Of a stretch of 64,000 nucleotides of DNA, positions 51,106 to 59,425 are shown in pieces. A program made the translations under genes and the position numbers. Under the pieces are notes generated by a model. That model was not told the DNA's origin. It saw only the letters and a list, made by a program, of their open reading frames with translations, and ran no database searches. Source of the DNA: Riemerella anatipestifer_F (GTDB lineage: Bacteria > Bacteroidota > Bacteroidia > Flavobacteriales > Weeksellaceae); assembly GCF_037861325.1 (NCBI RefSeq), contig NZ_JAFELW010000006.1; one strand, 5' to 3'. Every line of letters starts with the position of its first letter. Within the stretch, counting starts at the first letter, position 1.

Positions 51106-52518
51106 CTAAAACTTATTTTCTACTTCAGCAGCGTCTAGTAAGAATGTGTGTATATCTGTATTTCTCATCAGCGGTTTTAGGCGTTCGCTTCCTGGTCCAA
51201 ACATCGCAAGTTCTGTGTAGTCCGAAGAGTGATCCATACTTATCCACCCCACAGAGGTATAGTCTTTTTGCATCTCGGAAAGGAGCTTAAACGGCAAGTG
51301 GCGAGGGTTATACAAACCATCTTCTTGCTTTGCCGTAGAATAGTAAGATAATAGCTGTTTCACTTGGTCATCAGATAAAACCATATTACCACAAGCCTTC
51401 GCTACTCGTTCTTTAACAAAAGAAATAGAACTATCAGGCTTTATGCCTTGTAGTACCCACTCGTTAGAGTTTTTAAAGTTTTGTATATGGTCAAAATTAT
51501 CATTACAAGTTTTACCATAGATAAGCCCTGGATTGGCATTCCCGTGGTCAGAAGTAATTACCACTAAAGTATTACCATCTTTCTTTGCAAAATCTATAGC
51601 TACCTTTACTGCTTCATCAAAAGCCAATTGGTCATAAAGCAGAGCCGCAATATCATTACCGTGTGCCGCCCAGTCCACCTTACCGCCTTCTACTTGCATT
51701 ACAAAGCCTTTAGGGTGGTCTTTCATCTGCGATATAGCCTTCTCCGTCATCTCTGCCAAAGTAGGGATATTGGCTTTCATTTTATCACAACTATTATGGT
51801 CTACAGTATACGGCAATGCCTCCTCATCAAAAGTACCCAAAATAGGCTTATTTTTAGGAGCTGATAACATTTCGGCTTTGTTTTTTACCACCGTATAACC
51901 TTTGGAGCGGAACTTAGCATCTAAATCTACAGCGTCTTTCCTCTTATCTGCTTCAAAATATTTAGTCCCGCCTCCCATCATCACATCAAAGCCTAAATCT
52001 AAATAATCTACCGCAATATCCTCCATTGCACTTCTCTTTTTAGAAGTTACGCTAAACCCTGCTGGTGTAGCGTGGTTGATAGGAACCGTAGTTACACAAC
52101 CTACCTTTTTACCTGCCTTTTTAAACTTTTGGAGTATCGGCATATTTTCTTTTCCATCTGGGCTAATGTTAAGGCTCCCGTTATTTACACGCACTCCCCC
52201 ACCCCACGAAGAACTTGCTGCCGCAGAATCGGTAACAATAGAACTCGCCGATGCCATATCCATCATCGCTCTTTGTACTAAATTATTTTCGTACAAACTA
52301 AGCCAATGAGAAGCTCTACCTAATTTTCTTCTAGAGTAAATATCTGCCATATGTAGGGTCCCCACGCTCATACCATCACTCACCATAAAGATGATGTTTT
52401 TGGCTTTTTTCCCTCCAAATTCTTCTTTTATCGTATTGGCTTTTAAACCAAACGGACTGATAAGCATACTTCCTAAAGCCGCTATAGACCCGCTCTTTAA
52501 AAAATCTCTTCTTTTCAT
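51106..52518 (-). CDS. alkaline phosphatase
   Basis: 470 aa. N-terminus carries a twin-arginine motif (KRRDFLKSG) followed by a hydrophobic stretch, so Tat export is likely. The nucleophile motif is VTDSAAASSSWGGG (Ser for phosphorylation); IIFMVSDGMSVGTLHM gives the first metal ligand, VITSDHGNANPG and the later His ligands complete the PhoA-type site. Periplasmic or surface. In phosphate starvation it would serve the phosphate-uptake genes, which are not adjacent. Confidence 0.9.
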   Translation of the reverse strand: MKRRDFLKSGSIAALGSMLISPFGLKANTIKEEFGGKKAKNIIFMVSDGMSVGTLHMADIYSRRKLGRASHWLSLYENNLVQRAMMDMASASSIVTDSAAASSSWGGGVRVNNGSLNISPDGKENMPILQKFKKAGKKVGCVTTVPINHATPAGFSVTSKKRSAMEDIAVDYLDLGFDVMMGGGTKYFEADKRKDAVDLDAKFRSKGYTVVKNKAEMLSAPKNKPILGTFDEEALPYTVDHNSCDKMKANIPTLAEMTEKAISQMKDHPKGFVMQVEGGKVDWAAHGNDIAALLYDQLAFDEAVKVAIDFAKKDGNTLVVITSDHGNANPGLIYGKTCNDNFDHIQNFKNSNEWVLQGIKPDSSISFVKERVAKACGNMVLSDDQVKQLLSYYSTAKQEDGLYNPRHLPFKLLSEMQKDYTSVGWISMDHSSDYTELAMFGPGSERLKPLMRNTDIHTFLLDAAEVENKF

Positions 52519-52630
52519 TTATTAAAACCTTATAGGGGCAAATATAGGATTTATATCTTATACCATTGTAAACTTAAAGTTAAAAAACCAAGCTATTCTC
52601 TTCTATATTTAATTTCCTCTCATTATTTAC

Positions 52631-52638
52631 TAACTTTG
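52631..52638 (+). promoter_or_regulatory. -7 promoter element of cinA
   Basis: TAACTTTG, 20 nt before the ATG at 52659. Confidence 0.5.
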
Positions 52639-52658
52639 TGTTTCGTTAATATTAGACT

Positions 52659-53927
52659 ATGACCGTAACAAACGCTGCAATCATTATAATAGGTGATGAA
52701 GTTTTAGCTGGAAACACCATTGATACCAATTCTAACTTTATTGCTAAAGAACTTCATAATATAGGGATTAAAGTCGCTGAAATCTTTACCATTTCAGATG
52801 ATACCGACTGCATCAAACAGGCTTTAAACGATGCCTTTAAAATCACCAACCTCGTGATAACCACAGGCGGTCTAGGACCTACCAAAGACGACAAAACGAA
52901 AAAAGCCATTGCTCATTTTTTTGATGACAACCTCATCACAGACCCTAAAACTTTGGCTCATCTGGAGCAAATTTTAATCAAGCGAAACAGAGCTCACCTC
53001 TTTGATATTAACCGCCCACAGGCAGAAATCCCTTCAAAAGCCAAAGTCATACAAAATCACAATGGTACCGCTCCTTGCCTAATGATGGAAGAAAACGAAA
53101 AAATCGCCTTTGTTCTCCCTGGTGTACCTTATGAAGTGAAACCTTTAATTAAAGACCAAATCATTCCGCTACTAGCTGAAAGGTTTTCTTTATCACATAT
53201 AGTGGTAAAAATTATCTCCGTGGTTGATTTCCCCGAAAGCCTTTTAGCCCAAACCATAGAAGATTGGGAAAACCATCTGCCCGAAAACATAAAACTAGCC
53301 TACCTCCCCATAGGAAACCGAGTAAAACTAAAACTCACCGCCATCGGGAATAATAAAACCGATTTAGAAGCCCAACTCAACCATATTATAGAACCGCTAA
53401 AACCTTTAATCCAAGACAAAGTCATTTCTTGGGATAACGAGGATATAGCGTCTATCCTTAAATTTATTCTTACCCAAAGAGGGCTTAGCATCTCTTCCGC
53501 CGAAAGCTGTACTGGGGGCGGCATTTCAAGGTTAATCACCTCTATATCGGGCAGCTCTGCCTATTTTCAAGGAGGCATTACTGCCTATGCGGTCAATCAA
53601 AAAATCAATATCTTAAAAGTTCCCGAACAACTGATAAACCAACACACAGTAGTTTCGGAACAAGTAGCCGAAGCAATGGCGAGAGGTTGTCAAGAATTAT
53701 TTAAAACGGACATTTCTATCTCTACCACAGGCGTTGCAGGTCCACAAACCGACCAATATCAAAACGAAATAGGCTCTGTGTATTATTCCGTAAGAGTAAA
53801 AAACAAAAGCTACAACTACCATTTGCACCTGCCTCATCTAGATAGAGAGGACTTTATGAACTTCGTTTCTCAAAGAGTTTTACAGTCTGTTGTGGAAGTT
53901 CTTATGTTTAATCCCAATGAGCCTTAA
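52659..53927 (+). CDS. cinA: CinA family nicotinamide-nucleotide amidase
   Basis: 422 aa. N-terminal MoCF-type domain (IIGDEVLAGNTIDTNSNFIA, VITTGGLGPTKDDKT) and C-terminal CinA amidase domain (SSAESCTGGGISRLITSISGSSAYFQGGITAYAV, STTGVAGP). In other bacteria it hydrolyses ADP-ribose and deamidates NMN; competence link by name only. Confidence 0.93.
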   Translation: MTVTNAAIIIIGDEVLAGNTIDTNSNFIAKELHNIGIKVAEIFTISDDTDCIKQALNDAFKITNLVITTGGLGPTKDDKTKKAIAHFFDDNLITDPKTLAHLEQILIKRNRAHLFDINRPQAEIPSKAKVIQNHNGTAPCLMMEENEKIAFVLPGVPYEVKPLIKDQIIPLLAERFSLSHIVVKIISVVDFPESLLAQTIEDWENHLPENIKLAYLPIGNRVKLKLTAIGNNKTDLEAQLNHIIEPLKPLIQDKVISWDNEDIASILKFILTQRGLSISSAESCTGGGISRLITSISGSSAYFQGGITAYAVNQKINILKVPEQLINQHTVVSEQVAEAMARGCQELFKTDISISTTGVAGPQTDQYQNEIGSVYYSVRVKNKSYNYHLHLPHLDREDFMNFVSQRVLQSVVEVLMFNPNEP

Positions 53928-54023
53928 ACACTTTTTAACAAAAAAAATTGTAGCTTTGTAGAGTCAGCTTAAAAACTGTTACTATACTAAAGTTAAAAAT
54001 AAACGACAAAAATATCTATTCAA

Positions 54024-56096
54024 ATGAAGAAAATTACATTAAGCCTATTGGCACTTTCTGGAGCATTAGCTTTTCAGTCTTGCTCTGTAAATAAGAAAGT
54101 GGCTCACACGGAGCATACTTCTCACGCTGGACATCACCACCACGAAGAACACGGGATTAGCCTAGAATATATGGATACCAATGTTCGCCCTCAAGACGAT
54201 TTTTACAATTTCGTAAATGGAGGTTGGATGCGTACGGCGGTTATTCCTTCGGATAAAGCCTCTTGGGGAAGTTTCAACGAATTGCGTGAAAAAACAGACG
54301 AAGCGTCTCTTACCATTCTTAAAAATATCCTTTCTGAAACCTATGCTGAAGGTACTGAAGGTAAAAAAATCCAGACCCTCTACGCTTCTTTTATGAACAT
54401 GGATAAAAGAAACGCAGAAGGCATCAGCCCTATCAAAAATGATTTGGCTAAAATTGATGCTATCAAAAACTTAGCAGATTTACAAACTTATCTTACTGCG
54501 GCAGTTCGCACAGGAGATAATCCTCTTTACAGTTGGTACGCCTATACCGATCTTAAAAACTCTAAGATGAACACCATCTATCTAGGTGGACCTCGTCTAG
54601 GGTTAGGAAGAGATTACTACCAAAAAGAGAATGCAGAAAACACAAAAACACTCAACGAGTACCAAAAGTATGTGGCTTCTCTATTAGATGTTTTAGGATA
54701 TAAGAACTCTAACGATACCGCTAAAAAAATAGTAGATTTAGAGAAAACAATGGCAAAAACGCTACTTACCAACGAGGAAGGTAGAGATGCTAACAAGCGT
54801 TACAACCCTAAAAACACTTCTGAATTGCCAAGTTTAGTAAAAAATGTAAACCTTTCTACTTATCTTAAAGAGGCTGGTGTAAACACAGATAGAGTCATTT
54901 TAGGAGAGCTAGGCTATTATCAAAACTTAGATAAATTCATCAACAATGCTAACTTACCTTTACTTAAGGATTATCTTAAATTAAGATTAATTTCTAGCAA
55001 TGCAGATAATTTAGATAAGAAATTAGACGACATCAATTTCAACTTTTATAGCAAGTACCTTCAAGGGCAAAAAGAGCAAAGAGCTATGGAAAAGAGAGGA
55101 CTTAGCCTCATCAATGGCGTTCTTGGCGAAGCCTTCGGTAAACTATATGTAGATAAGTATTTCCCTGCTGAAGCTAAAACAGAAATGGAAACGCTTATCA
55201 GCTACCTTAAAAAGTCTTACAAGCATCATATAGAAAACCTAGATTGGATGTCTGCTGAAACTAAAGTTAAAGCTCTAGACAAACTAAATAAGTTTACTGT
55301 AAAAGTAGCTTATCCTGACAAATGGGAAGATTATTCTAAACTTAACTTCAATAACGGTTCTTCTCTTTATGACAACTTAAAGCAGGTATCGCTTTGGGCT
55401 TACGAAAAAACTTTAGCAGAAAAAGTGAATAAACCTGTGGACAAATCTAAATGGGGAATGACACCACAAACCGTAAACGCTTACTACAACCCAACCAACA
55501 ACGAGATTGTATTCCCAGCAGCGATATTACAACCACCATTCTTCAACTTTAAGGCAGACCCTGCGGTTAATTTTGGAGGTATTGGTGCGGTAATCGGTCA
55601 CGAAATTTCTCACGGATTTGATGATGGTGGTTCTCGTTTTGATGGTGATGGAAACCTTAGCAATTGGTGGACAGATGCAGACCGTAAAAACTTTGATATC
55701 AAAGTAAAACAGCTGGCAGACCAATACAGCAAGTACGAGCCTGTAAAAGGAAGTTTCGTAAATGGAGTCTTCACTAGTGGCGAAAACATTGCAGACTTAG
55801 GTGGTGTAGCCATTGCTTACGACGCGTTAAAAATGTATCTTAAAGATAAAGGTAATCCAGGAGAAATCAGCGGTTATAACCAAGACCAAAGATTCTTTTT
55901 GAGCTGGGCAACTGTATGGAGAACTAAATCTACCGAGCAATATATGATTAACCAAGTAAAAACTGACCCACACTCTCCAGGCTACTTCCGTAGTTTTGGA
56001 CCGTTGGTAAATGTAGATGCTTGGTATGATGCCTTTAAAGTAGAAGCAAAAGACAAACACTACAAAAAACCAGAGGATAGAATTAAAATCTGGTAA
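54024..56096 (+). CDS. M13 family metallopeptidase lipoprotein (PepO/neprilysin-like)
   Basis: 690 aa. Lipobox LAFQSC then a His-rich patch (HTEHTSHAGHHHHEEH), which may bind metal. Zinc peptidase motif GHEISHGFD (HExxH) and GENIADLGG (third ligand Glu and Asp); C-terminal HSPGYFRSFGPLVNVDAWYDAF is the family's substrate-binding end. Anchored in a membrane facing the periplasm or the surface. Own terminator at 56114-56148. Confidence 0.93.
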   Translation: MKKITLSLLALSGALAFQSCSVNKKVAHTEHTSHAGHHHHEEHGISLEYMDTNVRPQDDFYNFVNGGWMRTAVIPSDKASWGSFNELREKTDEASLTILKNILSETYAEGTEGKKIQTLYASFMNMDKRNAEGISPIKNDLAKIDAIKNLADLQTYLTAAVRTGDNPLYSWYAYTDLKNSKMNTIYLGGPRLGLGRDYYQKENAENTKTLNEYQKYVASLLDVLGYKNSNDTAKKIVDLEKTMAKTLLTNEEGRDANKRYNPKNTSELPSLVKNVNLSTYLKEAGVNTDRVILGELGYYQNLDKFINNANLPLLKDYLKLRLISSNADNLDKKLDDINFNFYSKYLQGQKEQRAMEKRGLSLINGVLGEAFGKLYVDKYFPAEAKTEMETLISYLKKSYKHHIENLDWMSAETKVKALDKLNKFTVKVAYPDKWEDYSKLNFNNGSSLYDNLKQVSLWAYEKTLAEKVNKPVDKSKWGMTPQTVNAYYNPTNNEIVFPAAILQPPFFNFKADPAVNFGGIGAVIGHEISHGFDDGGSRFDGDGNLSNWWTDADRKNFDIKVKQLADQYSKYEPVKGSFVNGVFTSGENIADLGGVAIAYDALKMYLKDKGNPGEISGYNQDQRFFLSWATVWRTKSTEQYMINQVKTDPHSPGYFRSFGPLVNVDAWYDAFKVEAKDKHYKKPEDRIKIW

Positions 56097-56113
56097 TAAA
56101 GTTTACAAAACGA

Positions 56114-56150
56114 TAAGTGAGGCTATCTTTAAGAAGGTAGCCTCATTTTT
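56114..56150 (+). terminator. terminator after the M13 peptidase gene
   Basis: GTGAGGCTA ... TAGCCTCATTTTTATTT: 7-8-bp stem and T run. Confidence 0.75.
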
Positions 56151-56182
56151 ATTTCTTAAAAGACACCTTCAAAAGAAATCCT

Positions 56183-56190
56183 TATCTTTG
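56183..56190 (+). promoter_or_regulatory. -7 promoter element abutting pssA start codon
   Basis: TATCTTTG ends 4 nt before the ATG at 56195; predicted leaderless mRNA. Confidence 0.55.
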
Positions 56191-56194
56191 CTCT

Positions 56195-56914
56195 ATGAAT
56201 TTTATTAAAAATAATCTCGCTAATGCCTTTACTTTAGGCAATCTGTTTTCGGGGTGCGTAGGAGCTATCCATTTAGTTAACGGAGCTTACGAAATTACCG
56301 CTATATGCATTATTATTTCTTTAGTATTAGATTTTTTTGACGGATTTATAGCCCGAGCCTTACACGCCAATTCGCCTTTGGGCGTTCAGCTAGATTCTTT
56401 AGCAGATATGATTAGCTTTGGGCTAATCCCTGGGTTGGCAATGTATAAACTCCTAGAACCTTATGGCGTAAACATTGGCAATTTTACCTTTCCGTTTGAA
56501 ATAAAATACTTGGGGCTTTTCATCACGCTATTCTCTTGTCTAAGGTTGGCTATTTTCAATATTGATGAAGAACAAAAATACTATTTCAAAGGACTGAATA
56601 CACCTAGCAATACCGTTTTAATTTTCGGTATCTACTACATCGTGGCTGATGTATTTTCGTTAAAAATATTAGAGCAACCTCACTACGGTTGGGGGCTTTT
56701 AGCTTTAACTGCACTTAGTTCGTGGCTGCTCGTTAGCCCTATTAAAATGATAGCAATGAAGTTTAAATCTAAAAAACTAAGTGATAATTACCCTAAAATA
56801 GCCTTATTAGTAGGCGGGTTACTCATTCTAGCATTCTTTAAAATATACGCCATTCCTTTAATCGTGGTGTATTATATTTTAGTTTCTTTAATATTCCAAA
56901 AACAACTCAACTAA
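56195..56914 (+). CDS. pssA: CDP-alcohol phosphatidyltransferase, phosphatidylserine synthase type
   Basis: 239 aa, about eight membrane helices. CDP-alcohol motif DGFIARALHANSPLGVQLDSLAD (D-G-x2-A-R-x8-G-x3-D-x3-D) is intact, with the ANAFTLGNLFSGCVG N-terminus typical of bacterial PssA. Makes phosphatidylserine from CDP-diacylglycerol and serine. Followed by the exonuclease gene with a 10-nt gap. Confidence 0.92.
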   Translation: MNFIKNNLANAFTLGNLFSGCVGAIHLVNGAYEITAICIIISLVLDFFDGFIARALHANSPLGVQLDSLADMISFGLIPGLAMYKLLEPYGVNIGNFTFPFEIKYLGLFITLFSCLRLAIFNIDEEQKYYFKGLNTPSNTVLIFGIYYIVADVFSLKILEQPHYGWGLLALTALSSWLLVSPIKMIAMKFKSKKLSDNYPKIALLVGGLLILAFFKIYAIPLIVVYYILVSLIFQKQLN

Positions 56915-56924
56915 TTTTACAACA

Positions 56925-57689
56925 ATGAATTTAAAACTACATAAACCCCTGTGTATATTCGATTTAGAAACCACAGGTACCAATATTTCTAAAGACCGAA
57001 TTGTAGAGATTTGTATCTTAAAAGTAAATCCAGACGCTTCTAGAGAAACCAAAACTTGGCTTGTGAACCCAGAAATGCATATTCCGGCATTTGCAACTGC
57101 AGTACACGGAATTTCCAACGAAGATGTAAAGGACGCTCCCACCCTTAAAGAAATTGCTCCCAAAATTATGGAAATGATTTCAGGAGCAGACTTAGGCGGA
57201 TTTAATTCTAACCGATTTGATGTCCCACTTCTTGCCGAAGAAATGCTAAGAGCAGGCGTAGATTTTGACCTTAGTAAAATGAAACTCGTGGACGCTCAAG
57301 TGATTTTCCATAAAATGGAACCTAGAAATTTAAGTGCCGCTTATCAGTTCTATTGTAACAAAACCCTAGAAGACGCTCATTCTGCAGAGGCAGACACCCT
57401 CGCTACTTTTGAAGTGCTAGATGCCCAAGTAGGCAAATATGAGGAGCTACCTAAAGACATCAATGGTCTAAGTGAGTTTTCTTACCATCAGAAATTTGCA
57501 GACTTAGCAGGTTTTATTGCCTTTGATGATAAAGGACAAGAGATTTTCACCTTTGGTAAATATAAAGGACAACTGGTAGAAGAGGTTTTAGCCAAAGATG
57601 CAGGTTATTTCGGTTGGGTACAAAATGCTGACTTCCCGCTCTACACCAAGAAGGTGCTTACCAGCATACAGCTAAGACGAAAATTTTAA
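56925..57689 (+). CDS. DnaQ-like 3'-5' exonuclease
   Basis: 254 aa. DEDD exonuclease: FDLETTGTNISKDRIVEI (Exo I), GFNSNRFDVPLL (Exo II) and HSAEADTLATFEVL (Exo III with His). The C-terminal ~75 residues (FGKYKGQLVEEVLAKDAGYFGWV...) are a separate short domain often seen in flavobacterial homologues. It may be the Pol III epsilon proofreading unit or a stand-alone exonuclease; not decided. Confidence 0.88.
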   Translation: MNLKLHKPLCIFDLETTGTNISKDRIVEICILKVNPDASRETKTWLVNPEMHIPAFATAVHGISNEDVKDAPTLKEIAPKIMEMISGADLGGFNSNRFDVPLLAEEMLRAGVDFDLSKMKLVDAQVIFHKMEPRNLSAAYQFYCNKTLEDAHSAEADTLATFEVLDAQVGKYEELPKDINGLSEFSYHQKFADLAGFIAFDDKGQEIFTFGKYKGQLVEEVLAKDAGYFGWVQNADFPLYTKKVLTSIQLRRKF

Positions 57690-57714
57690 TCGTTCAATCT
57701 AAAATAGTTGATTT

Positions 57715-58320
57715 ATGAAAATCCTTTGCATCGGAAGAAGCTATACCGAACACGCCAAAGAACTCGGCAATGCGATACCCGAAGAGCCTGTTATTTTTAT
57801 AAAACCTGACACGGCACTACTTAAAGGAAACGATTTCTATATCCCCGAATTCTCTAACGAGATACACTACGAGCTGGAAGTCGTTCTAAAAATATCTAAA
57901 GGAGGAAAGTATATCCAAAAGGAAAACGCCCACAAACATTTTGAGGAAATAGGTTTAGGGATAGATTTCACGGCGAGAGATTTACAATCTAAACTCAAAT
58001 CCAAAGGACTTCCTTGGGAGCTTTCCAAAGGGTTTGATGGCTCGGCGGTGGTAAGCTCATTTTATAAAAAGGAAAACTTTGATTTAAACAACATTAACTT
58101 TTCTCTTTTTCAAAACAAAATCCAAAAGCAAAACGGAGCCACTCAACATATGATGTTCGGCTTTGAGGATATTATCGCCTTTGTGTCGAAATATTTTACT
58201 CTAAGAGTGGGCGATTTAATATTTACAGGAACGCCCGAAGGTGTGGGCAAGGTGCAAGAAAACGACCTTTTGGAAGGCTATCTGGAAGACCAAAAAGTTT
58301 TAGATATTAGGATATTATAG
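57715..58320 (+). CDS. fumarylacetoacetate hydrolase family protein
   Basis: 201 aa. FAH fold: YELEVVLKISKGGKYI (metal-binding Glu), GIDFTARDLQSKLKSKGLPWELSKGFDGSA and RVGDLIFTGTPEGVGKV. The length fits the short oxaloacetate tautomerase/acylpyruvase-type (FAHD1) subgroup. Substrate not set. Confidence 0.9.
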   Translation: MKILCIGRSYTEHAKELGNAIPEEPVIFIKPDTALLKGNDFYIPEFSNEIHYELEVVLKISKGGKYIQKENAHKHFEEIGLGIDFTARDLQSKLKSKGLPWELSKGFDGSAVVSSFYKKENFDLNNINFSLFQNKIQKQNGATQHMMFGFEDIIAFVSKYFTLRVGDLIFTGTPEGVGKVQENDLLEGYLEDQKVLDIRIL

Positions 58321-58375
58321 GCTTTAATATTTCAACATTTTTTTGTAACTTTAGAGGACTAAAAAATCAGTAGTT

Positions 58376-58825
58376 ATGACTAATATTATTCTTCCCGTTG
58401 ATTTCGGCGAAAGCACAGATTTCCTTCTTGATGAGACTGTAAAGTTTGCAAAAAAGACTAATGGTAAAATATTCCTCATTCATGTAGCACCTTCGGATAT
58501 AGGCTTTGCGATTGGCGATATGGGCTTCCAGTATTTCCCTGAAATTGAGAAAAACGAAATACAGCAAGAAGTGCTACAACTCAACGAGCTACAGCAGAGA
58601 ATCATTGCCCAAGATGTAGACTGCGAGCATATCCTAAAACAAGGCATCGCCAAAGATGTTATTTTGGACTATGTGCAGGAGAAAAAGGCAGATTATATTG
58701 TGATGGGCTCTCACGGTAGAAGCGGCATCTATGATGTTTTTGTAGGCAGCCTCACTAAAGAACTTACCAAAAGTGCCCCAGTGCCTGTCTTGGTAATCCC
58801 TTGCCACCAACATAAAGAAGCATAA
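58376..58825 (+). CDS. universal stress protein (UspA family)
   Basis: 149 aa, one UspA domain. The ATP-binding motif is GSHGRSGIYDVFVGSLT (G-2x-G-9x-G-S/T), with ILPVDFGES at the N-terminus. Binds ATP in the cytosol; the stress it answers is not known. Terminator follows. Confidence 0.92.
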   Translation: MTNIILPVDFGESTDFLLDETVKFAKKTNGKIFLIHVAPSDIGFAIGDMGFQYFPEIEKNEIQQEVLQLNELQQRIIAQDVDCEHILKQGIAKDVILDYVQEKKADYIVMGSHGRSGIYDVFVGSLTKELTKSAPVPVLVIPCHQHKEA

Positions 58826-58836
58826 CACAATACCAC

Positions 58837-58873
58837 AAAAGGAGTTTTTAGAAATTTAGAAACTCCTTTTTTT
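58837..58873 (+). terminator. terminator after the universal stress gene
   Basis: AAAAGGAGTTT ... AAACTCCTTTT (58837-58870) followed by T run. Confidence 0.85.
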
Positions 58874-58902
58874 GTTTTTCTTTAAAACACAGTTGTTTAT
58901 TA

Positions 58903-59028
58903 GGGCGTGCCCCAAGCCACCGCTATTCCCTAGGCTGATGGGTCGGTCTTCGGGCAGTCGCTCTTTTTTGCCAAAACCTTCCCTTTTCCCCAAAAAAGGA
59001 GCTCCAACAATGCCCTCTGCCCTCACGC
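58903..59028. repeat. structured GC-rich intergenic element, REP/RAYT-type candidate
   Basis: Three nested complementary stems are seen: GCGTG (58905-58909) with CACGC (59024-59028), GGGCAG (58952-58957) with CTGCCC (59017-59022), and CTTTTTTG (58963-58970) with CAAAAAAG (58991-58998). It begins with GGGCGTGCCCC, itself a small hairpin. The GGGCGTnCCC ... GTCGGGC ... TTTTTTG/CAAAAAA ... CCTCACGC plan resembles dispersed intergenic repeats of flavobacteria. There is one copy in this window. Repeat status elsewhere in the genome is inferred from recall, not seen here. Confidence 0.55.
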
Positions 59029-59403
59029 AATAAACTTCTGTAAACGGGAATATAAAAGTTTAGATTTACTGAAGGTTATTATACACAATTCTTCTAAAAA
59101 GAAGGGACAACAAATCTAATGAAATAAAGATCAGAAACACTAAAATTTGAAAAGAACAAGTAATATAAAACATCCTTACCTTAATGTTATTAATATCTCT
59201 ATCGAAAATAAATTTATTGATACATTGTATTGTGATTAAAGAAGTTATTTTAGTAACCATCCTCTTTTAAATTTTCTATTCTTTTAAACTCTTAAGTTGA
59301 CAAAGGATTATTCTTTTTTTGTAAAAAATCATCATATAAGTGCTATCAAAAGATTTCATATGTTTAATCTATCGAAGCACTAATAAACTACTAATAATTT
59401 GAC
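59029..59403. other. AT-rich intergenic region, no gene seen
   Basis: About 375 nt between the GC-rich element and the dnd promoter. No reading frame with coding character, no tRNA or att-like repeat was found. It may be decayed DNA at the island edge. Confidence 0.5.
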
Positions 59404-59416
59404 TATATTTGTAGTC
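59401..59416 (+). promoter_or_regulatory. dnd operon promoter with overlapping inverted repeat
   Basis: TATATTTG (59404-59411), 14 nt before the dndC ATG, is flanked by a 5-bp inverted repeat GACTA ... TAGTC. The repeat covers the -7 element and could be an operator, but it is short. Confidence 0.45.
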
Positions 59417-59425
59417 TTATAGAAT

